A stretch of DNA of 64,000 bases from QHCA01 sp003244095 (GTDB lineage: Bacteria; Actinomycetota; Actinomycetes; Mycobacteriales; QHCA01). Below, piece by piece: positions 22,928 through 31,216 of the stretch. The stretch lies in assembly GCA_038329965.1 (NCBI GenBank), contig JBBQNN010000001.1, positions 62,001 to 126,000 of the forward strand. Direction: 5' to 3'. The translations under genes and the position numbers were made by a program. Position 1 is the first letter of the stretch. The number at the start of each line of letters is the position of its first letter. The notes below the pieces were generated by a model, which saw only the letters and a program-made list of their open reading frames with translations, did not search any database and was not told the origin of the DNA.

Positions 22928-25453
22928 TCACTCGGCCGCGATCGCCGCGAGCACGTTGAGCCGCGAGCCCCGGCGGGCCGGTAGCCATGCTGCCAGCACG
23001 CCGGCCAGCGCGGCGAGCACCAGGAACACCACCATCCGGATGATCGGGAACTGTAGCTCGGTGACGCCTTGACTGACCAGATCGCGTTGGATGGCCACGC
23101 CGAAGGCCGAGCCGACCGCGAGCCCGAGCAGGCCGCCGAAGACGGCGATGACGACAGCCTCCACGCGGATCATCCGCTTCACCTGGCGACGGGACATCCC
23201 GATCGCCCGGAGCAAGCCCAGCTCGCGGGTCCGCTCGATGACGGAGAGCGCGAGGGTGTTGACGATGCCGAGCACCGCGATGAGCACGGACAGGGCAAGC
23301 AGGAGGTACAGGACGTTCACGACCTGGTCGATCTGCCCGGTCGCGGCCTGCACGAAGTCCGATTGGTCCTGGACCATGACGTTGGGGTAGGGCTTGGCCA
23401 CCGCGGCGATGCCGCGCCGGGCGGCTGCCGTGTCGGTGCCGGGGGCGAGCTTGACAAGGGCAGCCGAGAGGCTCTGGGTGGTGAATTCCCTGGTCACCAC
23501 GTCATCGAACAGGTAGGCGTCGACGAGCTGGCTGTCGGCGTAGACGCCACCGATCCGGAAGTCGTGGGCGGCACCCTTCGGGAAGCGCACGTGCAGCGTC
23601 TGCCCGGGCTTGAAGCGCCCCTTGCTCGCGACCTTGTCGCTGATCAACACCGTCTGCGGGTCGAGGTGCATCAAGCCGGCCTTGCGGTCGAGCTTGATGA
23701 GGTGCCCGACGGCTGACGGGGACACTGCCATGACGCCGCTGGAAGTCCTGCCGATCTGGGCCGGCGAGAATCGCAGGCCGGACACCTCCGTGACACCCGG
23801 CTGGCTGCGCAGGCTGTCGAGGACCGACGCGGGGAACCCGATGTCGGTCTGGGTGTTCAGGATGAAGTCGGCGCCGATCGCCTGGTCGGCGACCTTGTGC
23901 ACGCTTGCCTTCAGCGAAGCGCCGAGGATGCTCACCGCGCTCACCAGCGCGAGCCCGATCATCAGCGCTGCCGCGGTCGAGGCGGTGCGCCGGGGGTTGC
24001 GCAGCGTGTTGACCCGGCCGAGCCGCCCGGGCAGCTGCCGCTGGAACGGCCTGCCCAGCAGGCCGGCCACCGGGCGGCTGATCACCGGGGAGAGCATGGC
24101 CACCCCGACGAAGGCCAGCAGGGTGCCGGCTCCGAGGACCGGTAGGCCTGCGCCGGCCAGCCCCCATCCGACGCCGGCGGCACCCAGGACCAGCACGATG
24201 GCGCCGAAGACGGTCTGCCGCCGCAACGGCCGGTCGGGTGTCGCGGCGTCGCGCAGCGCCGCCATCGGTGACACCGCGGAAGCCCGGCGGGCCGGGAACA
24301 GCGCGGCCAGCGCGGTCACGAGGATCCCGACGGCGAAGGCCACGGCGACGGTGCGCGGGGCGAAGACCGTCGGCCCGCTGGGCAGGTCGGCGCCGATGAG
24401 CTTGAAGACTCCCTTGAGCCCTTGGGCGACCAGCACGCCGAGGCCGAGGCCGAGCGCCGAGGCGACGGTGCCGACGGCGAGCGCCTCGACCAGGACGGAG
24501 CGGGTGACCTGCCGCCGGCTGGCACCGAGGGCGCGCAGCAACGCCAGCTCGCGAGTGCGCTGTGCTACCAGCATCGTGAAGGTGTTGAAGATGATGAACG
24601 CGCCGACGAACAGTGCCACCGCGGCGAAGACCAGCAGGAAGGTGTTGATGAACCCGATGAAGGAACGCACGCCGGCGGCCTGCTCGTCGGCCAGCTTCTT
24701 GCCGGTGATCGCCTCGGTGTGCGCCGGCAGGATCCCCGTCACTCGGCTGCGCAGCGAGTCCGCGCCGACGCCAGAGGCGGCGGCCGCGTCGATCTCGGTG
24801 TAGCCCGCCGGAATGCCGAGCACCGCCCGCGCCGTCGGCAGGTCGAAGGCGATGGTGGTCTCGCCACCGAGGGAGGACTTCCCGCCGGGATAGGCGAACA
24901 CCCCGACGATTCGGTAGGGCCGGATCGGCAGGGCGCTGAGCACCGGTGCCTTGTCACCGACGTGATAGCCGCCCGACGTGGCCATGAACTTGCTGATCGC
25001 GATCTCGTCGGGGCCCTTGGGTGCCCGGCCGTTGACCAGGTGTGCGCTGTTCAGGCGCGCGGAGTCCACCCAGTTCAGCCCGAACCGCGGCGGCCCCGAG
25101 CCACCGATCAGCTTGCCGTCCTTGCCGACCAGGGCCGCGTTGCCGAGCACGCTGCCCTGGGCCTCGACGACCCCGCGGACCCCGCGGACGCCGTCCAGCG
25201 CCGCGGCGGGCACGACGTCACGCCCCGGGTCGGCGCCGTTGGTGCCCTGATCGCCCTGGAAGGTGTGCGTGCCGCGGATAGCAACGGCGACGTTCTGGTT
25301 GACCGTGGAGAACAGCGTGTCGAAGGTCCTGCCGAGGGTGTCGGTGAGCACCAGAGCGCCCGAGACGAACGAGACGCCGAGCACGATGGCGACTGCCGCC
25401 AGGAGCAGGCGCAGCTTGCGGGCGAGCAGGCTGCGGAAGGTGGCGTGCAGCAT
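22928..25453 (-). CDS. FtsX-like ABC transporter permease
   Basis: Membrane subunit of a MacB/LolCDE-like exporter, 841 residues. The N-terminal transmembrane segment is RKLRLLLAAVAIVLGVSFVSGALVL in part, followed by a large extracytoplasmic domain. The first FtsX core is AFIIFNTFTMLVAQRTRELALLRALGASRRQV in part; a second extracytoplasmic domain and a second FtsX core follow (LALSVIERTRELGLLRAIGMSRRQVKRMI in part). This duplicated two-core layout is common in actinobacteria. The ATG overlaps the stop of the ATPase gene. Cargo unknown. Confidence 0.92.
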   Translation of the reverse strand: MLHATFRSLLARKLRLLLAAVAIVLGVSFVSGALVLTDTLGRTFDTLFSTVNQNVAVAIRGTHTFQGDQGTNGADPGRDVVPAAALDGVRGVRGVVEAQGSVLGNAALVGKDGKLIGGSGPPRFGLNWVDSARLNSAHLVNGRAPKGPDEIAISKFMATSGGYHVGDKAPVLSALPIRPYRIVGVFAYPGGKSSLGGETTIAFDLPTARAVLGIPAGYTEIDAAAASGVGADSLRSRVTGILPAHTEAITGKKLADEQAAGVRSFIGFINTFLLVFAAVALFVGAFIIFNTFTMLVAQRTRELALLRALGASRRQVTRSVLVEALAVGTVASALGLGLGVLVAQGLKGVFKLIGADLPSGPTVFAPRTVAVAFAVGILVTALAALFPARRASAVSPMAALRDAATPDRPLRRQTVFGAIVLVLGAAGVGWGLAGAGLPVLGAGTLLAFVGVAMLSPVISRPVAGLLGRPFQRQLPGRLGRVNTLRNPRRTASTAAALMIGLALVSAVSILGASLKASVHKVADQAIGADFILNTQTDIGFPASVLDSLRSQPGVTEVSGLRFSPAQIGRTSSGVMAVSPSAVGHLIKLDRKAGLMHLDPQTVLISDKVASKGRFKPGQTLHVRFPKGAAHDFRIGGVYADSQLVDAYLFDDVVTREFTTQSLSAALVKLAPGTDTAAARRGIAAVAKPYPNVMVQDQSDFVQAATGQIDQVVNVLYLLLALSVLIAVLGIVNTLALSVIERTRELGLLRAIGMSRRQVKRMIRVEAVVIAVFGGLLGLAVGSAFGVAIQRDLVSQGVTELQFPIIRMVVFLVLAALAGVLAAWLPARRGSRLNVLAAIAAE

Positions 25454-26214
25454 CAGACACCTGCCGGCAGGTCGAGGCGCTTCATGCGGTCGAGCACCTT
25501 CTCGGCGGTCGGGTCGGCCATCTCGTCGACGATCTTGCCGTCGGCGAGGAAGACCACCCGGTCGGCGTAGCCCGCCGCCACCGGGTCGTGGGTGACCATG
25601 ACGACGGTCTGCCCCAGGTCGCGCACGGAGTCACGCAGGAACGACAGCACCTGCGCACCGCTCTGCGAGTCGAGGTTGCCGGTCGGTTCGTCGGCGAAGA
25701 CCACCGCGGGCCGGGACAGCAGGGCGCGCGCACACGCCACCCGCTGCTGCTGCCCGCCGGAGAGCTCCGTCGGCCGGTGGCCGAGCCGGTCGCGCAGGCC
25801 GATGGTGTCGACGACCGTGTCGAACCAGTCGGCGTCCGGCTTGCGTCCGGCGATGTCGAGCGGCAGCCGGATGTTCTCCTCGGCGGTCAGGGTGGGCAGC
25901 AGGTTGAACTGCTGGAACACGAAGCCGACCCGGTCGCGGCGCAACTGCGTGAGCGCCTTGTCCTTGAGCCTGGTGATCTCGACGTCGGGGATCCAAACGT
26001 CGCCGGAGGTCACGTTGTCGAGACCCGCGAGGCAGTGCATCAGCGTGGACTTGCCGGAGCCCGACGGGCCCATGATGGCGCTGAACGCCCCGGCCGGGAA
26101 GCTTGCTGTGACGTGGTCGAGCGCGAGCACCATAGTCTCGCCGGAGCCGTACACCTTGGTCAGATCGACCGCTCGGGTCGCGTGCAGGGACGTGGTCGTG
26201 GTCGCTGAAGTCAT
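25453..26214 (-). CDS. ABC transporter ATP-binding protein (FtsX partner)
   Basis: MacB/LolD-type ATPase of 253 residues. Walker A is MGPSGSGKSTLMHCLAGLD, the Q-loop QQFNLLPTLTAEEN, the signature LSGGQQQRVACARALLSRP, Walker B VVFADEPTGNLD and the H-loop MVTHDPVAAG. ATG 26214 (MTSATTTTS) is preferred to the open frame up to 26265 because a TAGCGT box lies 7 nt upstream. It forms an operon with the permease through an ATGA overlap. Confidence 0.94.
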   Translation of the reverse strand: MTSATTTTSLHATRAVDLTKVYGSGETMVLALDHVTASFPAGAFSAIMGPSGSGKSTLMHCLAGLDNVTSGDVWIPDVEITRLKDKALTQLRRDRVGFVFQQFNLLPTLTAEENIRLPLDIAGRKPDADWFDTVVDTIGLRDRLGHRPTELSGGQQQRVACARALLSRPAVVFADEPTGNLDSQSGAQVLSFLRDSVRDLGQTVVMVTHDPVAAGYADRVVFLADGKIVDEMADPTAEKVLDRMKRLDLPAGV

Positions 26215-26221
26215 GCCCTGC

Positions 26222-26227
26222 ACGCTA
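26222..26227 (-). promoter_or_regulatory. -10 box for the ABC exporter operon
   Basis: TAGCGT on the minus strand, 7 nt before ATG 26214. Confidence 0.5.
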
Positions 26228-26297
26228 TGTGTGTTGCGCACCGTGCTCGTCACCTGCACGAACAATTCACGACTACTCCACCGGACGTACGACGACG

Positions 26298-27188
26298 TCA
26301 GTCGTCTGCCACGGGTGAGACATCTGCCGCGGAATCAGTGTTGTCAAGGGCAGCTGGCGGCAGCGCCGGGAACGGCGGTGGGGTGCCGCCGAAGCTCGGG
26401 CACAGGGCCTTGTGCTGGCACCAGTCGCACAGCCGGCTGGGGCTGGACCGGAAGTCCTCGGCCGCGGTGGCCCGGGCGATCGCCGCCCACAGCGCCTCGA
26501 GCGTGCGCTCGAACCGGGCCAGCTCACCCTCATCGGGCGCGTAGGTCAGCATGTCGCGGTCGCCGAGGTAGAGCAGGCGCAGCTGTCGTGGCACCACCCC
26601 GCGGGTCCGCCAGATGATCAGGGCGTAGAACTTCAACTGGAACAGCGCCTTGCCCTCGAACGCCTCCCGGGGCGCCCCCCCGGTCTTGTAGTCCACCACC
26701 CGGATCTCTCCGCTCGGGGCCACGTCGAGCCGGTCGATGTAGCCGCGCAGCCGGAGCCCGGAGGGCAGCAGCACCTCGACGAGTTGCTCCCGCTCGGCCG
26801 GCTCGAGCCGGGTCGGGTCCTCGAGCCCGAAGTACGCGGCCAGCAGGGGCCGGGCCGACTCCAGCCACGGCGCCAGCTCGTCGGCGTCGGCGAACATCGC
26901 CGCCACGTCGGGCTCGGCCTCCACCAGCCGCTGCCACTCCCGAGCCATGAGCGCCTCGGCGACGGCGAGGGTGCGCTCGTCGGCGGGCAGGTCGAACAAC
27001 CGCTCCAGGACCGAGTGCACGAGGGTGCCGCGCACTGCGGCCGGGCTCGGCGGGTCCGGCAACCGGTCGATCGAGCGGAGGCGGTAGAGCAGGGGGCAGG
27101 TCTTGAAGTCACTGGCCCGGGACGGCGACAGCGATCCGAGCACGGGGACCGGCAGATCGATGACGAGACTTCCTGGAGTGCTGCTCAT
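26298..27188 (-). CDS. RecB-family exonuclease (PD-(D/E)XK nuclease)
   Basis: Stand-alone RecB-like nuclease of 296 residues. It starts SLSPSRASDFKTCPLLYRLR. The nuclease core is RGTLVHSVLERLF, GYIDRLDV, then IRVVDYKTGG, and QLKFYALIIW follows. Cysteines at the first CPLLYR and in CDWCQHKALCPSFGG fit the iron-sulphur cluster of Cas4/AddB-like nucleases. ATG 27188 has an AGGA site and a TAGGGT box. It is divergent from the M50 protease and corresponds to Rv2119. Confidence 0.9.
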   Translation of the reverse strand: MSSTPGSLVIDLPVPVLGSLSPSRASDFKTCPLLYRLRSIDRLPDPPSPAAVRGTLVHSVLERLFDLPADERTLAVAEALMAREWQRLVEAEPDVAAMFADADELAPWLESARPLLAAYFGLEDPTRLEPAEREQLVEVLLPSGLRLRGYIDRLDVAPSGEIRVVDYKTGGAPREAFEGKALFQLKFYALIIWRTRGVVPRQLRLLYLGDRDMLTYAPDEGELARFERTLEALWAAIARATAAEDFRSSPSRLCDWCQHKALCPSFGGTPPPFPALPPAALDNTDSAADVSPVADD

Positions 27189-27196
27189 GAATCCTG

Positions 27197-27202
27197 ACCC
27201 TA
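27197..27202 (-). promoter_or_regulatory. -10 box for the RecB-like nuclease
   Basis: TAGGGT on the minus strand, 8 nt before ATG 27188. Confidence 0.45.
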
Positions 27203-27270
27203 GGCGAGGGGTACGACAGAACGCCGGCACGGCGCGCCACCGGACCCGGGCGGTACGCCCCCGCCGGCCG

Positions 27271-27276
27271 TAGCAT
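27271..27276 (+). promoter_or_regulatory. -10 box for the M50 protease / trmI
   Basis: TAGCAT, 6 nt before GTG 27283; predicts a leaderless transcript running into trmI. Confidence 0.55.
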
Positions 27277-27282
27277 CGAGGG

Positions 27283-28422
27283 GTGCCCGAGCCCTCACCC
27301 CCGACGAGGAGTGGGTTCGGTGCCGGTTTCCCTGTCGGCCGGGTGCTCGGGGTCCCGGTGTTCGTCTCACCCAGCGCCCTGCTGCTCGTCGCGTTCATCG
27401 CGCTGACCTACACCCGGCCGGGCCAGGGCGACACGCCCGGCTGGCCCGGCGGCTATGCGGTCGGGGCCGGCTTCGCCGTACTGCTGCTGCTCTCGGTGTT
27501 CCTACACGAATTGGGCCATTGCGTGGTCAGCCAGGCCGTCGGCGTCCCCGTACGGTCGATCACGCTGTTCCTGCTCGGGGGCATCACGAGGACCGACACG
27601 GAGGCCCGCGACCCCACCCGCTCCTACCTCATCACCTTCGCCGGTCCGCTCGTCTCGTTGTGCCTCGGCGCATTCAGTGCCCTGGCCGCCGAGGCCTTCG
27701 GGCGCGGCGGCCTGGGCGGCGAGCTGTTCGGGCAACTGGCCTGGGTCAACCTGATCGTGGCGGTCTTCAACATGCTTCCCGGCCTGCCGCTCGACGGCGG
27801 CCAACTGGTCCGGGCCGGCATCTGGCGGCGGACCGGTAACCGATCCGCGGCCACCCGGGTCGCCGGCTGGTCCGGGCGGGTCGTCTCCCTGCTGGTGTTC
27901 GCGGCTGGTTTCCTGCTGACCGTCGCCAACCCCAAGCAGGGTTACGCCAACATGTTCTGGCTGGGCCTGCTGGCGGCTTTCATCTGGGTAGGGGCCACGC
28001 AGGCCATGCGCAATGCCGTGGTGCTCGAGCGGTTGCCCCGGCTGCAGGCCGGCTCGATGGCGCGACCCGCGGTCGCCGTCCGGGCCGACCTGCCGCTGTC
28101 CGAGGCGCTGCGGCGCCTGGCGGCCGAGCGGGCCGGTGCCATCGTGGTCGTCGACGGGTTGGGCCGGCCGGACGCCGTCGTCAACGAGCAGGCGGTCGCG
28201 GCGACCCCTGAGCAGCGCCGGCCCTGGGTCACGGTCGCCACGGTGGCCCGGTCGATCGCCGACGGGCTCACCCTCGCCGCCGACCTGTCCGGCAACGACG
28301 TCCTGACCGCGCTGCAGGCGCACCCGGCCACGGAGTACATCGTCGTAGATGCCGATGGGGGCCTGGTCGGGGTGCTGGCCGCCGCCGACCTCGCCTACGT
28401 GCTCTCGCCGGTGGCGCGGTGA
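27283..28422 (+). CDS. Site-2 protease family protein (M50) with CBS-like C-terminus
   Basis: Membrane zinc metalloprotease of the SpoIVFB/Rip3-like type, 379 residues with about six hydrophobic segments. The zinc motif is VFLHELGHCVV in the second hydrophobic segment, and the third ligand is in MLPGLPLDGGQLVRA. The C-terminal part (about 255-379) resembles a CBS pair (VRADLPLSEALRRLAAERAG, TEYIVVDADGGLVGVLAAADLA). GTG 27283 start. The stop overlaps the trmI GTG by 4 nt. Confidence 0.93.
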   Translation: MPEPSPPTRSGFGAGFPVGRVLGVPVFVSPSALLLVAFIALTYTRPGQGDTPGWPGGYAVGAGFAVLLLLSVFLHELGHCVVSQAVGVPVRSITLFLLGGITRTDTEARDPTRSYLITFAGPLVSLCLGAFSALAAEAFGRGGLGGELFGQLAWVNLIVAVFNMLPGLPLDGGQLVRAGIWRRTGNRSAATRVAGWSGRVVSLLVFAAGFLLTVANPKQGYANMFWLGLLAAFIWVGATQAMRNAVVLERLPRLQAGSMARPAVAVRADLPLSEALRRLAAERAGAIVVVDGLGRPDAVVNEQAVAATPEQRRPWVTVATVARSIADGLTLAADLSGNDVLTALQAHPATEYIVVDADGGLVGVLAAADLAYVLSPVAR

Positions 28423-29276
28423 GCGGCGTGCGGCGCGGGGGACCGTTCGAGGCTGGCGACCGGGTGCAGCTCACCGACCCCAAGGGCCGGCTGCACACCG
28501 TCGTCCTCGAGCCCGGCAAGCAGTTCCACACCCACCGGGGGGTGATCGCCCACGACGACCTCATCGGGCGGTCCGAGGGTGTGGTGGTCAACGCGGCGAG
28601 CGGCACGGCCTACCTCGCCCTGCGACCGCTGCTGGCCGACTACGTGCTCTCGATGCCCCGCGGGGCACAGGTCGTCTATCCCAAGGACGCCGCCCAGATC
28701 GTGCACATGGGCGACGTCTTCCCGGGCGCCCACGTGCTGGAGGCCGGCGCGGGATCCGGCGCGCTCACCTGCTCGCTGCTCAGGGCCGTCGGTGCCGACG
28801 GGCGGGTCGTGTCCTACGAGCGCCGCCCGGAGTTCGCAGACGTGGCACGGGCCAACGTCGAGCGGTTCTTCGGCGGCCCGCATCCGGCCTGGGAGCTGGT
28901 CGTCGGCGACCTGTCGGATGCCGACCCCGGCGAGTTCGGCACTGTTGACCGCGCAGTCCTCGACCTGCTCGCGCCGTGGGAGCTGCTCGACCCGGTCGCC
29001 GCGGCGCTGCAGCCCGGTGGCGTCCTGATCGGGTACGTGGCCACCACGACCCAGCTGTCCCGCCTGGTGGAGGCGCTGAGGGAGCACGGCAGCTTCACCG
29101 AGCCCGCGGCCTGGGAGTCGCTGGTCCGCCCGTGGCATGTCGTGGGGCTCGCCGTGCGCCCGGACCACCGGATGGTCGGGCATACGGCCTTCCTGGTCAG
29201 CACCCGCCGGCTCAGTGACGGCGTGAGCATGCCGCACCGGCAGCGGCGCCCTGCCAAGTCCGCCGAATCGACCTGA
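28419..29276 (+). CDS. trmI: tRNA (adenine-58-N1)-methyltransferase TrmI
   Basis: SAM-dependent enzyme that makes m1A58 in the T-loop of tRNA; tetrameric in M. tuberculosis (Rv2118c). 285 residues. It has an N-terminal beta-rich domain (DRVQLTDPKGRLHTVVLEPG), QVVYPKDAAQIVHMGDVFPG, motif I VLEAGAGSGALTCSLLRAVG, VVSYERRPEFADVARANVE, then VDRAVLDLLAPWELLD. A longer basic tail (RQRRPAKSAEST) ends the protein. It is translationally coupled to the upstream protease. Confidence 0.95.
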   Translation: MSGVRRGGPFEAGDRVQLTDPKGRLHTVVLEPGKQFHTHRGVIAHDDLIGRSEGVVVNAASGTAYLALRPLLADYVLSMPRGAQVVYPKDAAQIVHMGDVFPGAHVLEAGAGSGALTCSLLRAVGADGRVVSYERRPEFADVARANVERFFGGPHPAWELVVGDLSDADPGEFGTVDRAVLDLLAPWELLDPVAAALQPGGVLIGYVATTTQLSRLVEALREHGSFTEPAAWESLVRPWHVVGLAVRPDHRMVGHTAFLVSTRRLSDGVSMPHRQRRPAKSAEST

Positions 29277-29312
29277 AGCGTGCGGGTGGCTGCCGCGCCG
29301 CACCGTCGCGGG

Positions 29313-29318
29313 TAGGGT
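29313..29318 (+). promoter_or_regulatory. -10 box upstream of mpa
   Basis: TAGGGT. The first ATG after it is exactly 6 nt downstream (29325) but out of frame with mpa, whose start is ATG 29344. Confidence 0.5.
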
Positions 29319-29324
29319 GGAAGC

Positions 29325-29360
29325 ATGAGGGGAGGTGGTGCCCATGACGGGTCGAGATGA
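29325..29360 (+). CDS. Possible leaderless 11-codon upstream ORF overlapping mpa
   Basis: ATG at 29325, 6 nt after a TAGGGT box, encodes MRGGGAHDGSR and stops at 29360, 17 nt inside mpa in another frame. Its body contains the GGGGAGG Shine-Dalgarno of mpa. It may be an attenuating upstream ORF or chance. The spacing matches the leaderless genes of this window. Confidence 0.3.
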   Translation: MRGGGAHDGSR

Positions 29361-31119
29361 CGCAGGAGGCCATGCCGCGGACCGGGACAAGCAGGCCCAC
29401 GACCTCACCGCCCAGGTCGCCTTCCTCGAAGAGGAGGTCACCGTCCTCCGCCGCCGGTTGACCGATTCGCCGCGGCATGTCCGCGCCCTCGAGGAGAGAC
29501 TGACCGAGGCGCAGAACACCGTCTCCGGCCTGTCGGGGCAGAACGACCGGCTGGTCGCCACCCTCAAGGAGGCGCGCGAGCAGATCATCGCGCTCAAGGA
29601 GGAGGTCGACCGGCTGGCCCAGCCACCGAGCGGCTTCGGCGTCTTCCTGGGCCGCCACGACGACGGCACGATCGACGTGTTCACCGGCGGCCGCAAGCTG
29701 CGGGTCACCGTGTCGCCCGCCGTCGATGTCGAGGCGCTGCGCCGCGGCCAGGAGGTCATGCTCAACGAGGCCCTCAACGTCGTGCGCGCCCTGGAGTTCG
29801 AGCGGGCCGGCGACGTGGTCATGCTCAAGGAGATCCTCGAGGGCGGCGACCGCGCGCTGGTCATCTCGCACGCCGACGAGGAGCGCATCGTGCACCTCGC
29901 CGACGTGCTCATGGACCAGCCGCTGCGCATCGGCGACTCGCTACTGATCGAGTCGCGATCGTCGTACGCCTACGAGCGGATCCCCAAGTCCGAGGTCGAG
30001 GAGCTCGTCCTCGAGGAGGTGCCGGACATCGACTACGAGTCGATCGGTGGCCTGGCCAGCCAGATCGAGCAGATTCGCGACGCCGTCGAGCTGCCCTTCC
30101 TGCATGCCGAGCTGTTCCGCGAGCACATGCTGCGCCCGCCCAAGGGCGTGCTGCTCTACGGCCCGCCCGGCTGCGGCAAGACGCTCATCGCCAAGGCGGT
30201 CGCCAATTCCCTGGCCAAGAAGATCGCCAGTCAGTCGGGTGCTCAATCGGGGGAGGGCAGCACGAAGTCGTACTTCCTCAACATCAAGGGCCCCGAGCTG
30301 CTCAACAAGTACGTCGGCGAGACCGAGCGGCACATCCGCCTCGTGTTCCAGCGCGCCCGGGAGAAGGCGTCGGAAGGAACCCCGGTCATCGTCTTCTTCG
30401 ACGAGATGGACTCCATCTTCCGCACCCGCGGCTCGGGGGTCTCCAGCGACGTGGAGAACACGATCGTCCCCCAGTTGCTGAGCGAGATCGACGGCGTCGA
30501 GGGCCTGGAAAATGTGATCGTCATCGGCGCGTCCAACCGCGAGGACATGATCGACCCGGCGATCCTGCGGCCGGGCCGGCTCGACGTCAAGATCAAGATC
30601 GAGCGGCCTGACGCCGAGGCGGCCCGCGACATCTTCTCCAAATACCTCCTCGTCGGCCTGCCGATCCACGACGAGGACCTCGCCGAGAACGGCGGCAGCC
30701 GGGAGGCCACCGTCGCCGCCATGATCCAGCGCACGGTCGAGCGGATGTACACCGAGCGCGAAGAGAACCGCTTCCTCGAGGTGACCTACGCCAACGGCGA
30801 CAAGGAGGTCCTGTACTTCAAGGACTTCAACTCCGGCGCGATGATCCAGAATATCGTCGACCGTGGCAAGAAGATGGCGATCAAGGACTTCCTCGAGCAC
30901 GGGCAGAAGGGGCTGCGCATGCAGCACCTGATCGCCGCGTGCGTCGACGAGTTCCGCGAGAACGAAGACCTGCCCAACACCACCAACCCCGACGACTGGG
31001 CGCGCATCTCCGGCAAGAAGGGCGAGCGCATCGTCTACATCCGTACCCTCGTCTCCGGCAAGGGCAGTGAATCCGGCCGGGCCATCGACACCGTCACCAA
31101 CACCGGTCAATACCTTTGA
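29344..31119 (+). CDS. mpa: Proteasome ATPase Mpa/ARC
   Basis: Hexameric AAA unfoldase that recognises Pup and feeds substrates to the 20S core. 591 residues. The N-terminal coiled coil that binds Pup spans about 15-75 (HDLTAQVAFLEEEVTVLRRR), followed by tandem OB domains (VFLGRHDDGTIDVFTGGRKL). The AAA module has Walker A GPPGCGKT at about 273-280, Walker B VFFDEMDSIF and the pore-loop region around the KSYFLNIKGPELLNKYVGE segment. The C-terminus GQYL is the proteasome-docking tail. ATG 29344 is chosen because GGGGAGG lies 8 nt upstream. Confidence 0.97.
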   Translation: MTGRDDAGGHAADRDKQAHDLTAQVAFLEEEVTVLRRRLTDSPRHVRALEERLTEAQNTVSGLSGQNDRLVATLKEAREQIIALKEEVDRLAQPPSGFGVFLGRHDDGTIDVFTGGRKLRVTVSPAVDVEALRRGQEVMLNEALNVVRALEFERAGDVVMLKEILEGGDRALVISHADEERIVHLADVLMDQPLRIGDSLLIESRSSYAYERIPKSEVEELVLEEVPDIDYESIGGLASQIEQIRDAVELPFLHAELFREHMLRPPKGVLLYGPPGCGKTLIAKAVANSLAKKIASQSGAQSGEGSTKSYFLNIKGPELLNKYVGETERHIRLVFQRAREKASEGTPVIVFFDEMDSIFRTRGSGVSSDVENTIVPQLLSEIDGVEGLENVIVIGASNREDMIDPAILRPGRLDVKIKIERPDAEAARDIFSKYLLVGLPIHDEDLAENGGSREATVAAMIQRTVERMYTEREENRFLEVTYANGDKEVLYFKDFNSGAMIQNIVDRGKKMAIKDFLEHGQKGLRMQHLIAACVDEFRENEDLPNTTNPDDWARISGKKGERIVYIRTLVSGKGSESGRAIDTVTNTGQYL

Positions 31120-31203
31120 TCCTTCCCTTGACCGGGGGCAGACGCGCGGCGGATCTCCTACGCCATGACGGGGGCGGACCGCCACGATTCGGTGTGCGGC
31201 GCT

Positions 31204-31209
31204 TAGGCT
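31204..31209 (+). promoter_or_regulatory. -10 box for dop
   Basis: TAGGCT, 7 nt before ATG 31217; a separate leaderless start inside the Pup gene cluster. Confidence 0.55.
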
Positions 31210-31216
31210 TTGAGCT

